The position numbers were made by a program, and so were the translations under genes. Positions 9,183 through 16,211 of a DNA stretch of 64,000 nt are shown piece after piece (positions within the stretch are counted from its first letter, which is position 1; every line of letters starts with the position of its first letter). The notes beneath the pieces were generated by a model. That model did not search any database and had not been told where the DNA came from. It saw only the letters and a list, made by a program, of their open reading frames with translations. This DNA comes from Nonomuraea aurantiaca. GTDB taxonomy: Bacteria > Actinomycetota > Actinomycetes > Streptosporangiales > Streptosporangiaceae. The stretch covers positions 1 through 64,000 of the forward strand of contig NZ_JAIWNB010000026.1 of the NCBI RefSeq assembly GCF_020215705.1, written 5' to 3'.

Positions 9183-9754
9183 AGTGCCCTGAGGTTGTCC
9201 CAACCTTCCAGGCCGGGGTCGAGCCGGGTGAGGTCTTCTGGGGTGCGCAGGCGGTGCCAGCCGGGGCCGGTGGCCACCATGCGGCGGCCGGGCGCCTGGG
9301 CGCGCAGGGCAGCCACCGGGTCGGGGTCGTCGAGGTCGGGGTCGGCCCATCCGGGCATGGGCAGGCCGCAGGCCAGCGCCACGGCTCCGCCGTCCTCGGC
9401 CGGGCAGAGCGTGATCTGGGCGCGGCCGAGCTCCCGGAAGAGCTTGCCGACCAGCAGGGGTGGCAGGTCGGGCGCGTCGGCGCCGATCACCACCGCCTGG
9501 TCACCGTCGAACCGGCTCATGATGGCCTTGAGCGGCTCGTCCTCGTCGATCGTGAGCACTTCGGTGCCGGGCCAGACGATCTCCTCAAGCCCCGGAACGC
9601 TGGTGACCAGGACAGGCGTGACGAGTTGGAGGCCGGCGACCATCTCGTAGGTGTCCTCGGCCATGGCCTCCAGGAACTCGCCCGGATCAATGCCCTCGGG
9701 GGCGGCCTGCGCCATGCTCTGCCGTACGAGGACCGCGGCGATGCGCGTCAACAC
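9167..9754 (-). CDS. DUF2064-like (GT-A fold) glycosyltransferase-type protein
   Basis: A 195-residue protein resembling the DUF2064/TIGR04282 nucleotidyl- or glycosyl-transferase-like family. Supporting motifs are VVIGADAPDLPP (equivalent of GSDxPDLP) and CPAEDGGAVALACG (equivalent of GPAxDGGYxLIGL). No biochemical role is established for the family; it often sits in actinobacterial biosynthetic or housekeeping loci. The GTG at 9754 overlaps the stop of the metallopeptidase gene by 7 nt and has GGAGGA directly upstream; the spacing is tight and a TTG at 9751 is equally possible. Likely cotranscribed with the upstream gene. Confidence 0.7.
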   Translation of the reverse strand: MLTRIAAVLVRQSMAQAAPEGIDPGEFLEAMAEDTYEMVAGLQLVTPVLVTSVPGLEEIVWPGTEVLTIDEDEPLKAIMSRFDGDQAVVIGADAPDLPPLLVGKLFRELGRAQITLCPAEDGGAVALACGLPMPGWADPDLDDPDPVAALRAQAPGRRMVATGPGWHRLRTPEDLTRLDPGLEGWDNLRALLKTR

Positions 9755-10263
9755 TCCTCCGGTGCCGTGTGGGCGGCGGCGGAGAATCCTTCGAGGAACC
9801 CGCGCGCCCGTTCCGCCTTGGGATATTGTTCGACCAGCGCCCAGAACCTGGCGCCGTGGCTGGGGACGAGCAGATGTACGAGCTCGTGGATGATCACGTA
9901 GTTGATGACCCACTCAGGGAGACCCTTGAGGCGGGTCGAGATCCGGATCGTGCCGTTCTCCGGGGTGCATGATCCCCATCGATGCTGCTGGTTGTCCACC
10001 CAGCGCACGCTGGCCGGCATGGCCCGGCCGTGGAGATATTTCGCCGACAGCTCTTTGGCCCGCTCCAGGAGGGCCTCGTCGGTCGGTCTTCGCCGATTCT
10101 CCTTCGCCGCAAGCCGATCGAGCATCCGGCTCACCCATTCATCAGCGTCTTCGCCGCTCAGCCAGGCGGGCAGGAGCACGATCGTCTTGTCGCCGTCGCG
10201 GTAGGCGGAGACCGTACGCCGGCGACGAGAACTGCGACGGACCTCGACTGTCTCGGGGGGCAC
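9748..10263 (-). CDS. YgjP-type (DUF45) zinc metallopeptidase
   Basis: A 171-residue protein with the WLM/YgjP-like gluzincin motif HELVHLLVPSHGARFW, in which HExxH binds zinc and the downstream His-Gly completes the site. Upstream RWGSC and IRISTRLKGLPEWV are hallmarks of the DUF45 family. These small cytosolic proteins are predicted metallopeptidases, sometimes linked to restriction or DNA repair; the substrate is unknown. The GTG start at 10263 is preceded by a short spacer. The downstream gene overlaps it by 7 nt, so the two form an operon. Confidence 0.88.
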   Translation of the reverse strand: MPPETVEVRRSSRRRRTVSAYRDGDKTIVLLPAWLSGEDADEWVSRMLDRLAAKENRRRPTDEALLERAKELSAKYLHGRAMPASVRWVDNQQHRWGSCTPENGTIRISTRLKGLPEWVINYVIIHELVHLLVPSHGARFWALVEQYPKAERARGFLEGFSAAAHTAPEEC

Positions 10264-10331
10264 ATATGCACGTTAGCCGAGACTGGCGAAATTCCACAGA
10301 GGGGGAGAGGTTGTTTCTGCTGGTCAGATGA

Positions 10332-11138
10332 TTAAGACCCGGTGAATTTGGGCATGCGCCTTTCCCGATGCGCGGCCAGTCCTTCGATCATGTCGGCAGA
10401 TGCCATGGTCACCGGCTGGGCGAGGGACTCCCAGCGCAGAGCGGCGTCCAGGTGTTGGTGGTCCTGGTTCAGGGCGACCTTGGTGAGCCTGGTGGCCATC
10501 GGGGCGTTCTGCGCGATGGTCTGGGCGATGGCCTCTACTTCCGACATAAGGTCATTTTTCGGGAAAGATTGATTTATAAGACCTTTAGCGGCGGCTTCCT
10601 GGCCCATGACCGTGCGGCCGGTCAGCAGCAGCTCCCTGCCGAGGGCGCCCGCCCTCCTCGGCAGCAGGTACGTGGCCGCCATCCCGGGATGCAGCCCGAG
10701 CTTCGTGAACGGGGCCAGCAGCTTGGCGTCATCGGCGGCGTACACGAGATCACAGGCCAGCGCCACGCACAGGCCCGCCCCCACCGCCGGGCCGTTGACG
10801 GCGGCGATGGTCGGCACCTCCAGCTCGGTGATGGCCAGCCACGTGCGGTAGAAGGCGAGCATCCGGTCGCGCAGCTTCGGCACCGTCTCCACCCCGCGTT
10901 CGCCCAGCCAGGACAGGTCACCGCCGGAGGAGAACGCGGTGCCGGCGCCTGTGACGATCACGCAGCGGACGCCGGGGTCGATGGCCAGCGCGGCCATGGT
11001 CTCGCGCCACTCGTCGGTCATGCCGTCCGTCATGGCGTTGCGTCTGTCGGGGCGGTTGAGGGTGATCAGTACGGTTCCGTCGTCTCTGCGGTCGACCAGG
11101 AGTTCGTTCATGGGGTTTGTGGGGTTCGTGGCGTTCAT
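10332..11138 (-). CDS. Enoyl-CoA hydratase/isomerase family protein
   Basis: About 268 residues of crotonase fold. GAGTAFSSGGDLSWLGER forms the first oxyanion strand-helix and VNGPAVGAGLCVALACDLVY the second. The C-terminus (AHRERRMPKFTGS) is typical of enoyl-CoA hydratases that act on acyl-CoA thioesters in the cytosol. The catalytic Glu pair of classical hydratases is not obvious, so isomerase or other crotonase activity is possible. Two starts fit: ATG 11138 (adds NATNPTNP, itself a repeat) and ATG 11111. Neither has a clear ribosome binding site. The region upstream is a tandem-repeat array. Confidence 0.85.
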   Translation of the reverse strand: MNATNPTNPMNELLVDRRDDGTVLITLNRPDRRNAMTDGMTDEWRETMAALAIDPGVRCVIVTGAGTAFSSGGDLSWLGERGVETVPKLRDRMLAFYRTWLAITELEVPTIAAVNGPAVGAGLCVALACDLVYAADDAKLLAPFTKLGLHPGMAATYLLPRRAGALGRELLLTGRTVMGQEAAAKGLINQSFPKNDLMSEVEAIAQTIAQNAPMATRLTKVALNQDHQHLDAALRWESLAQPVTMASADMIEGLAAHRERRMPKFTGS

Positions 11139-11154
11139 GGGCTGAGCGTAACGG

Positions 11155-11445
11155 CGGGGAGTTATCCACAGAGGGTGCAACGTGAGGCGCTGGGCCTTGG
11201 TGGCGGAGGGTATCTCCGGGCGGCTCGTAAGGCATGCGGGATCTCGGGTGGCGGAGAGGATGCCGGGGCAGCTCGTCGGGATCTCGGGTGGCGGAGAGGA
11301 TGCCCGGGCGGCTCGCAACGCGCGCGGCATCTCGGTGGCGGAGAGTTACCCACAGGCCGGCCAACTGTAAGAGACGCGCGGGACCTTGATGACACAGAGT
11401 TATCCACAGGCGGCTCGTAAGACGCTCGGGATCTTGGTTCGGGGT
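11155..11445. repeat. 47-54-bp degenerate tandem array with TTATCCACA boxes
   Basis: Five to six imperfect units of roughly 47-54 bp. The core is GGCGGCTCGTAAG followed by GGGATCTCGGGTGGCGGAG. Three units carry a DnaA-box-like 9-mer: TTATCCACA at 11162-11170, TTACCCACA at 11346-11354 and TTATCCACA at 11400-11408, all on the same strand. The array fills the gap between the enoyl-CoA hydratase start and the ThiF-like gene. It does not look like a chromosomal origin: there is no dnaA, dnaN or AT-rich unwinding region nearby. Confidence 0.75.
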
Positions 11446-11461
11446 GGCAGTCTTGCCCGCC

Positions 11462-12919
11462 ATGAGGCCACGAGTGAAGCCCGCCCTCCGGCGGATCGTC
11501 CGCGACGAGCAGACCTTGCAGCTGGGGGCACATCCCCTAGGGGCCGTCCTGGTGACGGGTTCGGTCCACCGGTGGGTGTCCGGACTCGACGGCACCCGCG
11601 ACCTGGGCCAGGTGCTGCGCGACGGCGCCGCCGCGGGTCTGGCCGAGGCGGACTGCAGGGCGGTGCTGGACCGGCTCGCCGCGCAAGGGGTGCTGGAGGA
11701 CGCGGCGGTCCCGCCCCTTCGCCTGTCTCTCGGTGAGCGTGATCGCCTGGCTCCGGACCTGGATGCCCTCGATCTGGCCGGTGGCTCGTTCGCGCGGCGG
11801 CGGCGGGCGCGGGTGCGGGTCTACGGGGCCGGGCGGGTGGGAGCGCAGGTGGTGGGGCTGCTGGCGGCGTGCGGGGTAGGGGCGATCCGCGTCTTCGACG
11901 AAGGGCCGACCCGGCCCCGCGACCTCACGCCGGGTGGGCTGACGTGGTCGGAGCTGGGCATGAGCCGCCAGGACGGGGCGGTGGCACTCGCCCGCCGCCT
12001 CACCTCGGGCGGCCCCCTGCCTCCGGACTCGGCGCTTCCGGGTCCGACCGCTCCACACCCGATGGCTCCAGGCCCAGCCGCCCGAGGCCGAGCGGCTCCA
12101 GGGCCGACATCCCGAGGCACTACCGCCCGAGGCACCGCCATTCCAGGCTCGATGTCTCCAAGGCCGGCGTCCCGAGGCACTGCGACTCCAGGGCCGGCAT
12201 CACGAGGCACCACCGTTCCAGGCTCGATGTCTCCAGGGCCGACGTCCGGAAGCACAACCGCCCGAGGCCCAGCGGCTCCAGGCCCAGCAGCCCGAGGGAC
12301 GGCTGCCCTAGGCCCGGCTTCCCAAGGAACTACCCAAGCTTCGCGTTCCCGTACGGCATCCCGGCCGGCGGACGTCTCCGCGATCCCTGGCACACCCTCG
12401 ATGCCGTCGACCGACGCGCGGGCCGGCGGCCCTCACCTGGGTGATGGCTCTGACCGTCCCGATCTGGTGATCCTGGCCCCGGTCACCCCGCTGGACGGCG
12501 TACTCGTCAACGAGTTGACCGTCCTGTCCATCCCTCATCTGCTCGTGTCCGCCTTCGAGGGCCACGGCTCCGTGGGACCGCTGGTCCTGCCCGGCGAGAC
12601 CGCCTGCCTGCACTGCCTGGATCTGGCGCGCCGCGACGCCGACCCCGCGTGGCCCATCGTCACCGCGCGACTGGGCGGCTACCCACCCGGCGAGATCGCC
12701 TGCGACTCGACCCTGGCCACGCTGGTGGCGGCCGCCGCGACGGGCCACGCGCTGGCTTACATCGACGGCCGCGACCCCGTTGTGACCAACGGCACATTGG
12801 ACGTCATGCCTGATTGGCAGTGGAAAACCAGGTCATGGACCCGGCATCCGCAATGTCGTTGTATGCGAAACCATCCGTATCGCCCAGAATGGTCATGTCA
12901 GTCGCAAGCGACGGGCTGA
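11462..12919 (+). CDS. ThiF/E1-like (cyclodehydratase-type) protein with low-complexity insert
   Basis: A 485-residue protein positioned like Rv3196. The N-terminal about 110 residues form a winged-helix-like region (LRRIVRDEQTLQLG). A Rossmann segment follows (VRVYGAGRVGAQVVGLLAA), recalling the E1/ThiF fold and the docking domains of TOMM cyclodehydratases. After about residue 190 a roughly 100-residue Pro/Gly/Ala/Thr insert interrupts the fold. It then resumes at RPDLVILAPVTPLDG and continues to CLHCLDLARRDAD and the final CRCM, a plausible Cys4 zinc site. No adenylation Arg/Asp pair is obvious, so it may bind rather than activate a partner. Start ATG 11462; a GTG at 11444 is in frame. Confidence 0.75.
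   Translation: MRPRVKPALRRIVRDEQTLQLGAHPLGAVLVTGSVHRWVSGLDGTRDLGQVLRDGAAAGLAEADCRAVLDRLAAQGVLEDAAVPPLRLSLGERDRLAPDLDALDLAGGSFARRRRARVRVYGAGRVGAQVVGLLAACGVGAIRVFDEGPTRPRDLTPGGLTWSELGMSRQDGAVALARRLTSGGPLPPDSALPGPTAPHPMAPGPAARGRAAPGPTSRGTTARGTAIPGSMSPRPASRGTATPGPASRGTTVPGSMSPGPTSGSTTARGPAAPGPAARGTAALGPASQGTTQASRSRTASRPADVSAIPGTPSMPSTDARAGGPHLGDGSDRPDLVILAPVTPLDGVLVNELTVLSIPHLLVSAFEGHGSVGPLVLPGETACLHCLDLARRDADPAWPIVTARLGGYPPGEIACDSTLATLVAAAATGHALAYIDGRDPVVTNGTLDVMPDWQWKTRSWTRHPQCRCMRNHPYRPEWSCQSQATG
12043..12340 (+). repeat. In-frame 18-bp repeat expansion inside the ThiF-like gene
   Basis: Around sixteen degenerate 18-bp units, translated as six-residue blocks of the type APGPAARG, SRGTTA and VPGSMS. 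They interrupt the nucleotide-binding half of the ThiF-like protein between LTSGG and the SRSRTASRPADV stretch. All units are multiples of three, so the frame is kept. Confidence 0.85.
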
Positions 12920-12965
12920 CGCAGTACGGGGAACCTCGAAGGGGGGAAGCGGTGTCTCAGCCACG

Positions 12966-14315
12966 ATGCCGCGCTTCAGTGTGAGCGATCTGCCGCGCCG
13001 TGCCGTAACGCGTTCCGCCAAGCTGGCCACTCTTCCACTCGGCTACGCCGGCCGCGCCGCCCTGGGGCTCGGCAAACGGATCGGGGGCAAGCCCGCCGAG
13101 ATCGTCGCCCAGGAGATCCAGCAGCGCACCGCCGAGCAGATCTTCAAGGTCCTCGGCGAGCTCAAGGGCGGGGCGATGAAGGTCGGGCAGGCACTGTCCA
13201 TCTTCGAGGCGGCCCTGCCCCAGGAGATCGTCGGGCCCTACCGCGCCACGCTAACCAAGCTGCAGGAATCGGCCCCGCCGTTGCCCGTGGCCACGGTCCA
13301 CAAGGTGCTCACCGAGCAGCTCGGTGACGGCTGGCGAGACTACTTCGAGTCGTTCGACGACCGGCCGACCGCCGCCGCCTCGATAGGCCAGGTGCACCGG
13401 GCGGTCTGGCATGACGGCCGTGACGTGGCGGTGAAGATCCAGTATCCGGGCGCGGGCAAGGCCCTGCTCGGCGACTTCGCCCAACTGTCGCGGCTCGGCA
13501 AGCTCTTCGGCGTACTAATGCCCGGCCTCGACATCAAGGCGGTGCTGGCCGAGCTGCGCGAGCGCATCGCCGAGGAGCTCGATTACCTGCGCGAGGCCGA
13601 GGCCCAGCACGCCTTCGCCCTCGGTTTCATGGACGACCCCGACTTCTACGTTCCCGATGTGGTCGCCGCCAACGAGATGGTGCTGGTGACGGAGTGGATG
13701 GACGGCACTCCCCTGTCCCAGGTCATCGCCAACGGCACGAAGGAGCAGCGTGACCACGCGGGGCTGCTCTTCGTCCGCTTCCTGTTCTGCTCACCGGCCC
13801 GGGTCGGCATGCTGCACGCCGACCCGCACCCCGGTAACTTCCGCATACTCGACAACGGCAAGCTGGGCGTGCTCGACTTCGGCGCCGTCAACCGCCTGCC
13901 CGACGGCTATCCCAGGTCCTTCGGCCAGCTGACCCGCATCTTCAACCAGGGCGACATGGACAGCGTGGTCGCGGGCCTGCGCGCCGAGGGTTTCATCCGC
14001 CCCGAGATCGAGGTGGACGGCGACGCCCTGCGCTCGTTCCTCTCCCCCTACGTCGAGCCGACGGCGGTCGAGGAGTTCACCTTCAGCCGCGAATGGTTCC
14101 AGGCCCAGGCGGCCAGCGTCACCGACTTGCGCCCCACCAACGTGGTCCGCCAGCTCAACCTGCCGGTCTCCTACGTGCTCATCCACCGGGTGCACGCGGC
14201 GGGCGTCGGCGTCCTCTGTCAACTGGGCACCACGGCCCGCTTTCGCGACGAGGTGATCCGCTGGGTCCCAGGCTTCGCCGACGACCCCGACGACGAAGCG
14301 CTGCCGGTCAGCTGA
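12966..14315 (+). CDS. ABC1/UbiB-family atypical protein kinase, Rv3197-like
   Basis: A 449-residue ABC1 (AarF/UbiB) protein. It shows the family KxGQ motif (GAMKVGQALS), the Ala-rich nucleotide loop (AAASIGQVHRA), the Lys of VAVKIQYPG, EELDYLREA, the catalytic HADPHPGNFRI and LDFG. Members bind ADP/ATP and support lipid or quinone metabolism, and some confer macrolide tolerance in mycobacteria, which fits the position near whiB7. The ATG at 12966 has no adjacent ribosome binding site. A strong GAAGGGGGG instead precedes an out-of-frame GTG at 12952 that opens a 10-codon frame overlapping this start. Confidence 0.9.
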   Translation: MPRFSVSDLPRRAVTRSAKLATLPLGYAGRAALGLGKRIGGKPAEIVAQEIQQRTAEQIFKVLGELKGGAMKVGQALSIFEAALPQEIVGPYRATLTKLQESAPPLPVATVHKVLTEQLGDGWRDYFESFDDRPTAAASIGQVHRAVWHDGRDVAVKIQYPGAGKALLGDFAQLSRLGKLFGVLMPGLDIKAVLAELRERIAEELDYLREAEAQHAFALGFMDDPDFYVPDVVAANEMVLVTEWMDGTPLSQVIANGTKEQRDHAGLLFVRFLFCSPARVGMLHADPHPGNFRILDNGKLGVLDFGAVNRLPDGYPRSFGQLTRIFNQGDMDSVVAGLRAEGFIRPEIEVDGDALRSFLSPYVEPTAVEEFTFSREWFQAQAASVTDLRPTNVVRQLNLPVSYVLIHRVHAAGVGVLCQLGTTARFRDEVIRWVPGFADDPDDEALPVS

Positions 14316-14445
14316 GCCCGGATATGACTGCTCGCCGTACATGACAGCGAGCAGACAGCCACACGTAGCCGGTCAGCTGAGCCCAGGCGTGGCCGCTCGC
14401 CGTACATGACAGCGAGCGGTTCGTCACACGTAGCCGGTCGAGCCG
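14304..14445. repeat. 65-bp tandem duplication with terminator-like hairpins
   Basis: Two copies with a 65-bp period, the first starting in the last codons of the ABC1 gene (CCGGTCAGCTGAGCCC at 14304 and again at 14369), plus the start of a third at 14434. Each copy carries a hairpin; in the first, CTGCTCGC at 14328-14335 pairs with GCGAGCAG at 14347-14354. The hairpins probably terminate the ABC1 transcript. Confidence 0.75.
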
Positions 14446-14540
14446 TCGGGGCGGATGGGCAGGACACGTTCCCAGCGGACATAGTCGTCCGCTTTCAGCG
14501 CGGCCTCGTCAATCTCAACCCCCAACCAGGCCGATCCGGC
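14424..14540 (-). pseudogene. Possible C-terminal remnant of an unknown gene
   Basis: The minus strand encodes about 38 residues (WLGVEIDEAALKADDYVRW, then ERVLPIRPDGSTGYV, then stop) with protein-like composition, unlike the repeat-derived sequence just upstream of it. No start codon belongs to it; the upstream sequence is a 26-bp tandem repeat. It may be the surviving 3' end of a gene whose 5' part was replaced by repeats. I do not recognise the family. Confidence 0.3.
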
Positions 14541-14578
14541 CGTAGCTCCAGATACCCGTCCACCGCCAGTTAGACGGC

Positions 14579-14815
14579 AGACCGGCCACAACCTACCGAG
14601 CCGCAGACCAATCACAACTGGCCGGACGACGAACCGATCACGACGCATTGGGCGATAGACCGGCCACGACCAATCCGACAGCGAACCGATCACGACGCGT
14701 TAAGCGGCGGACCGGCCACAACCGATCGGGCCGCAGACCGATCACGACTGGCGGGGCGACGGACCGCTCACGACTGGCGGAGCGACGGACCGGTCACGAC
14801 CTGCCGAGCAGCGGG
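14579..14815. repeat. Nine degenerate 26-27-bp tandem repeats
   Basis: About nine units of 26-27 bp beginning GACCGGCCAC or GACCGATCACGAC and ending GGGGCGACG or similar. The last unit runs into the 3' end of the TetR gene, so the final codons of that gene are part of the array. Confidence 0.75.
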
Positions 14816-15435
14816 TCAGTCTCTCCCGGTTGGCGCATGCCTCTGAGCAGGGCGCTTACTCCATCGGCGAGCACGCGCGCGCCCTCCTCGCGCGAATCCA
14901 GGAACCACCCGGGTAGCGGACTGCGCAGCGAGCAGGTGAGCTCGATGCTGACGACGCCATGGATCGTGGTCCACACCAGGTATGCCATCCGGGTGGGCTC
15001 TTCTGAACCCGCCATGGCGTCAGTGAGCAGGCTGAATGTCCGGCCGAGCGCGTCCTGCCGCAGTTCCGGCGAGGGGTCGAAGTCAGGCAGCGGCCGCTCG
15101 AACATCAGCGCGTAGAGCGCCGGATCGGCCAGCGCGAAGTCCCGGTATCCGTAGGCCACTGCCATGATCCGCTCGAACGGCTCCGCCTGACCGTCGAGCG
15201 AGCGCAGCAGCACCTCTTGCAGAACGTCGAAACCGTACCGATAGATCGCCTCCAGCAGCCCCGCCCGCCCACCGAAGCACGTGTAGATGCCCATCGTGGA
15301 CGTCCGCGCCTCCTCGGCCACGCGGCGGAGCGTCAGGTGCGGCGCCCCTTGCTCGCGCAGGACGCGCACGGCCGCGTCCAGCAGGTCGCCGCGTAATTCG
15401 CCGAGTTCTTTCGAGGCGCTTACGTCTCTCTGCAC
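14794..15435 (-). CDS. TetR/AcrR-family transcriptional regulator
   Basis: A 213-residue TetR protein. The N-terminal helix-turn-helix spans about residues 15-60 (LTLRRVAEEARTSTMGIYTC, ending in FGGRAGLLEAIY). The ligand-binding domain is of the TetR_C_13 or similar alpha-helical type. It is divergent from a small membrane protein gene at 15505, and an 18-bp palindrome lies between them, so it most likely represses that gene and itself. The C-terminal codons lie in a tandem repeat. The ligand is unknown. Confidence 0.9.
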   Translation of the reverse strand: MQRDVSASKELGELRGDLLDAAVRVLREQGAPHLTLRRVAEEARTSTMGIYTCFGGRAGLLEAIYRYGFDVLQEVLLRSLDGQAEPFERIMAVAYGYRDFALADPALYALMFERPLPDFDPSPELRQDALGRTFSLLTDAMAGSEEPTRMAYLVWTTIHGVVSIELTCSLRSPLPGWFLDSREEGARVLADGVSALLRGMRQPGETDPLLGRS

Positions 15436-15464
15436 CCTCTCACCCTAATGGGTCATAACGCGGA

Positions 15465-15482
15465 TGATAACGGGTGTTATCA
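15465..15482. promoter_or_regulatory. Perfect palindromic operator between TetR and membrane protein genes
   Basis: TGATAAC-GGGT-GTTATCA is an exact inverted repeat with 7-bp arms. It lies 30 bp upstream of the TetR start and 23 bp upstream of the membrane protein start. A further ATAACG half-site sits at 15455-15460. Size and placement fit a TetR operator. Confidence 0.75.
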
Positions 15483-15504
15483 CCTACCAAGGAAGGGACT
15501 TCCC

Positions 15505-16104
15505 ATGCATTCATCGGCTCTCTACCGGGCCACTGCCACGGCCGGGTTCGCCTGCGCCGTACTGCTGCTGATCAACGTCTTCCGCCGTGCGGGCCTGCTT
15601 CCGGAAACAACACTCACCCATGCCATCGCCCCATTCGGCGCATTAACCGGCTTACTCGCGATCACGGGCCTCTACCTGCTCATTCGTGGTACAGCCGGCA
15701 CTCTCGGCCTGATCGGTTACCTGCTCAACGCCGCAGGACTGGCCGGGGCCTACGCGATCGAATACACCTTGCACTACGTCTTCCCCTTCCTCGGCGGCAC
15801 CAAGGTGAACGAACTGCTGGCCGGAGGTACCGGGCAGGCGTTCCTGGCTACCTCGGTCGTACTGCTGGCAGGAGTCCTGACCTTCAGCGCGGCGGCCCTA
15901 CGAGCAGGCACGCTGCCGGGCCTCGCAGTCGTGCTCTACGCGACCGGCATGATCCCCGGAGCGCTGCGGAACATGGTCCCGCTTCCGGTCTATCTGATCG
16001 GCCTGGTAGTGGCCGCGGCGGGAATCGCCTGGATGTCGGCCCGGCTCTGGTCGGCCCAGGAGGAACCGTCGCTACTTCCCGCTGGACGGCGAATGCCCGC
16101 TTAG
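15505..16104 (+). CDS. Six-helix integral membrane protein, TetR-linked
   Basis: A 199-residue, strongly hydrophobic protein with about six membrane segments, starting with ATAGFACAVLLLINV and ending with a polar tail (WSAQEEPSLLPAGRRMPA). I do not recognise the family with certainty; the layout is like DUF4386-type proteins of actinobacteria. AAGGAAGGGA 8 nt upstream supports ATG 15505 over an ATG at 15448 that would cover the operator. Its divergent arrangement with a TetR gene and the shared palindrome suggest ligand-induced expression. Confidence 0.8.
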   Translation: MHSSALYRATATAGFACAVLLLINVFRRAGLLPETTLTHAIAPFGALTGLLAITGLYLLIRGTAGTLGLIGYLLNAAGLAGAYAIEYTLHYVFPFLGGTKVNELLAGGTGQAFLATSVVLLAGVLTFSAAALRAGTLPGLAVVLYATGMIPGALRNMVPLPVYLIGLVVAAAGIAWMSARLWSAQEEPSLLPAGRRMPA

Positions 16105-16211
16105 TTCGTCCCGTTCGTCCGGTCTATTTCAGCTGGCTTGCCTGGTTCATCTGGTTGGTCGGTGACATTTGGGGATCGTTGTGTGGATCTGCGCCGGGAG
16201 TGGCATCGCCA

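Noticed and set aside
11155..11445. Chromosomal replication origin
   Set aside because: Two exact DnaA boxes are too few; no dnaA, dnaN, gyrase or AT-rich element is nearby.
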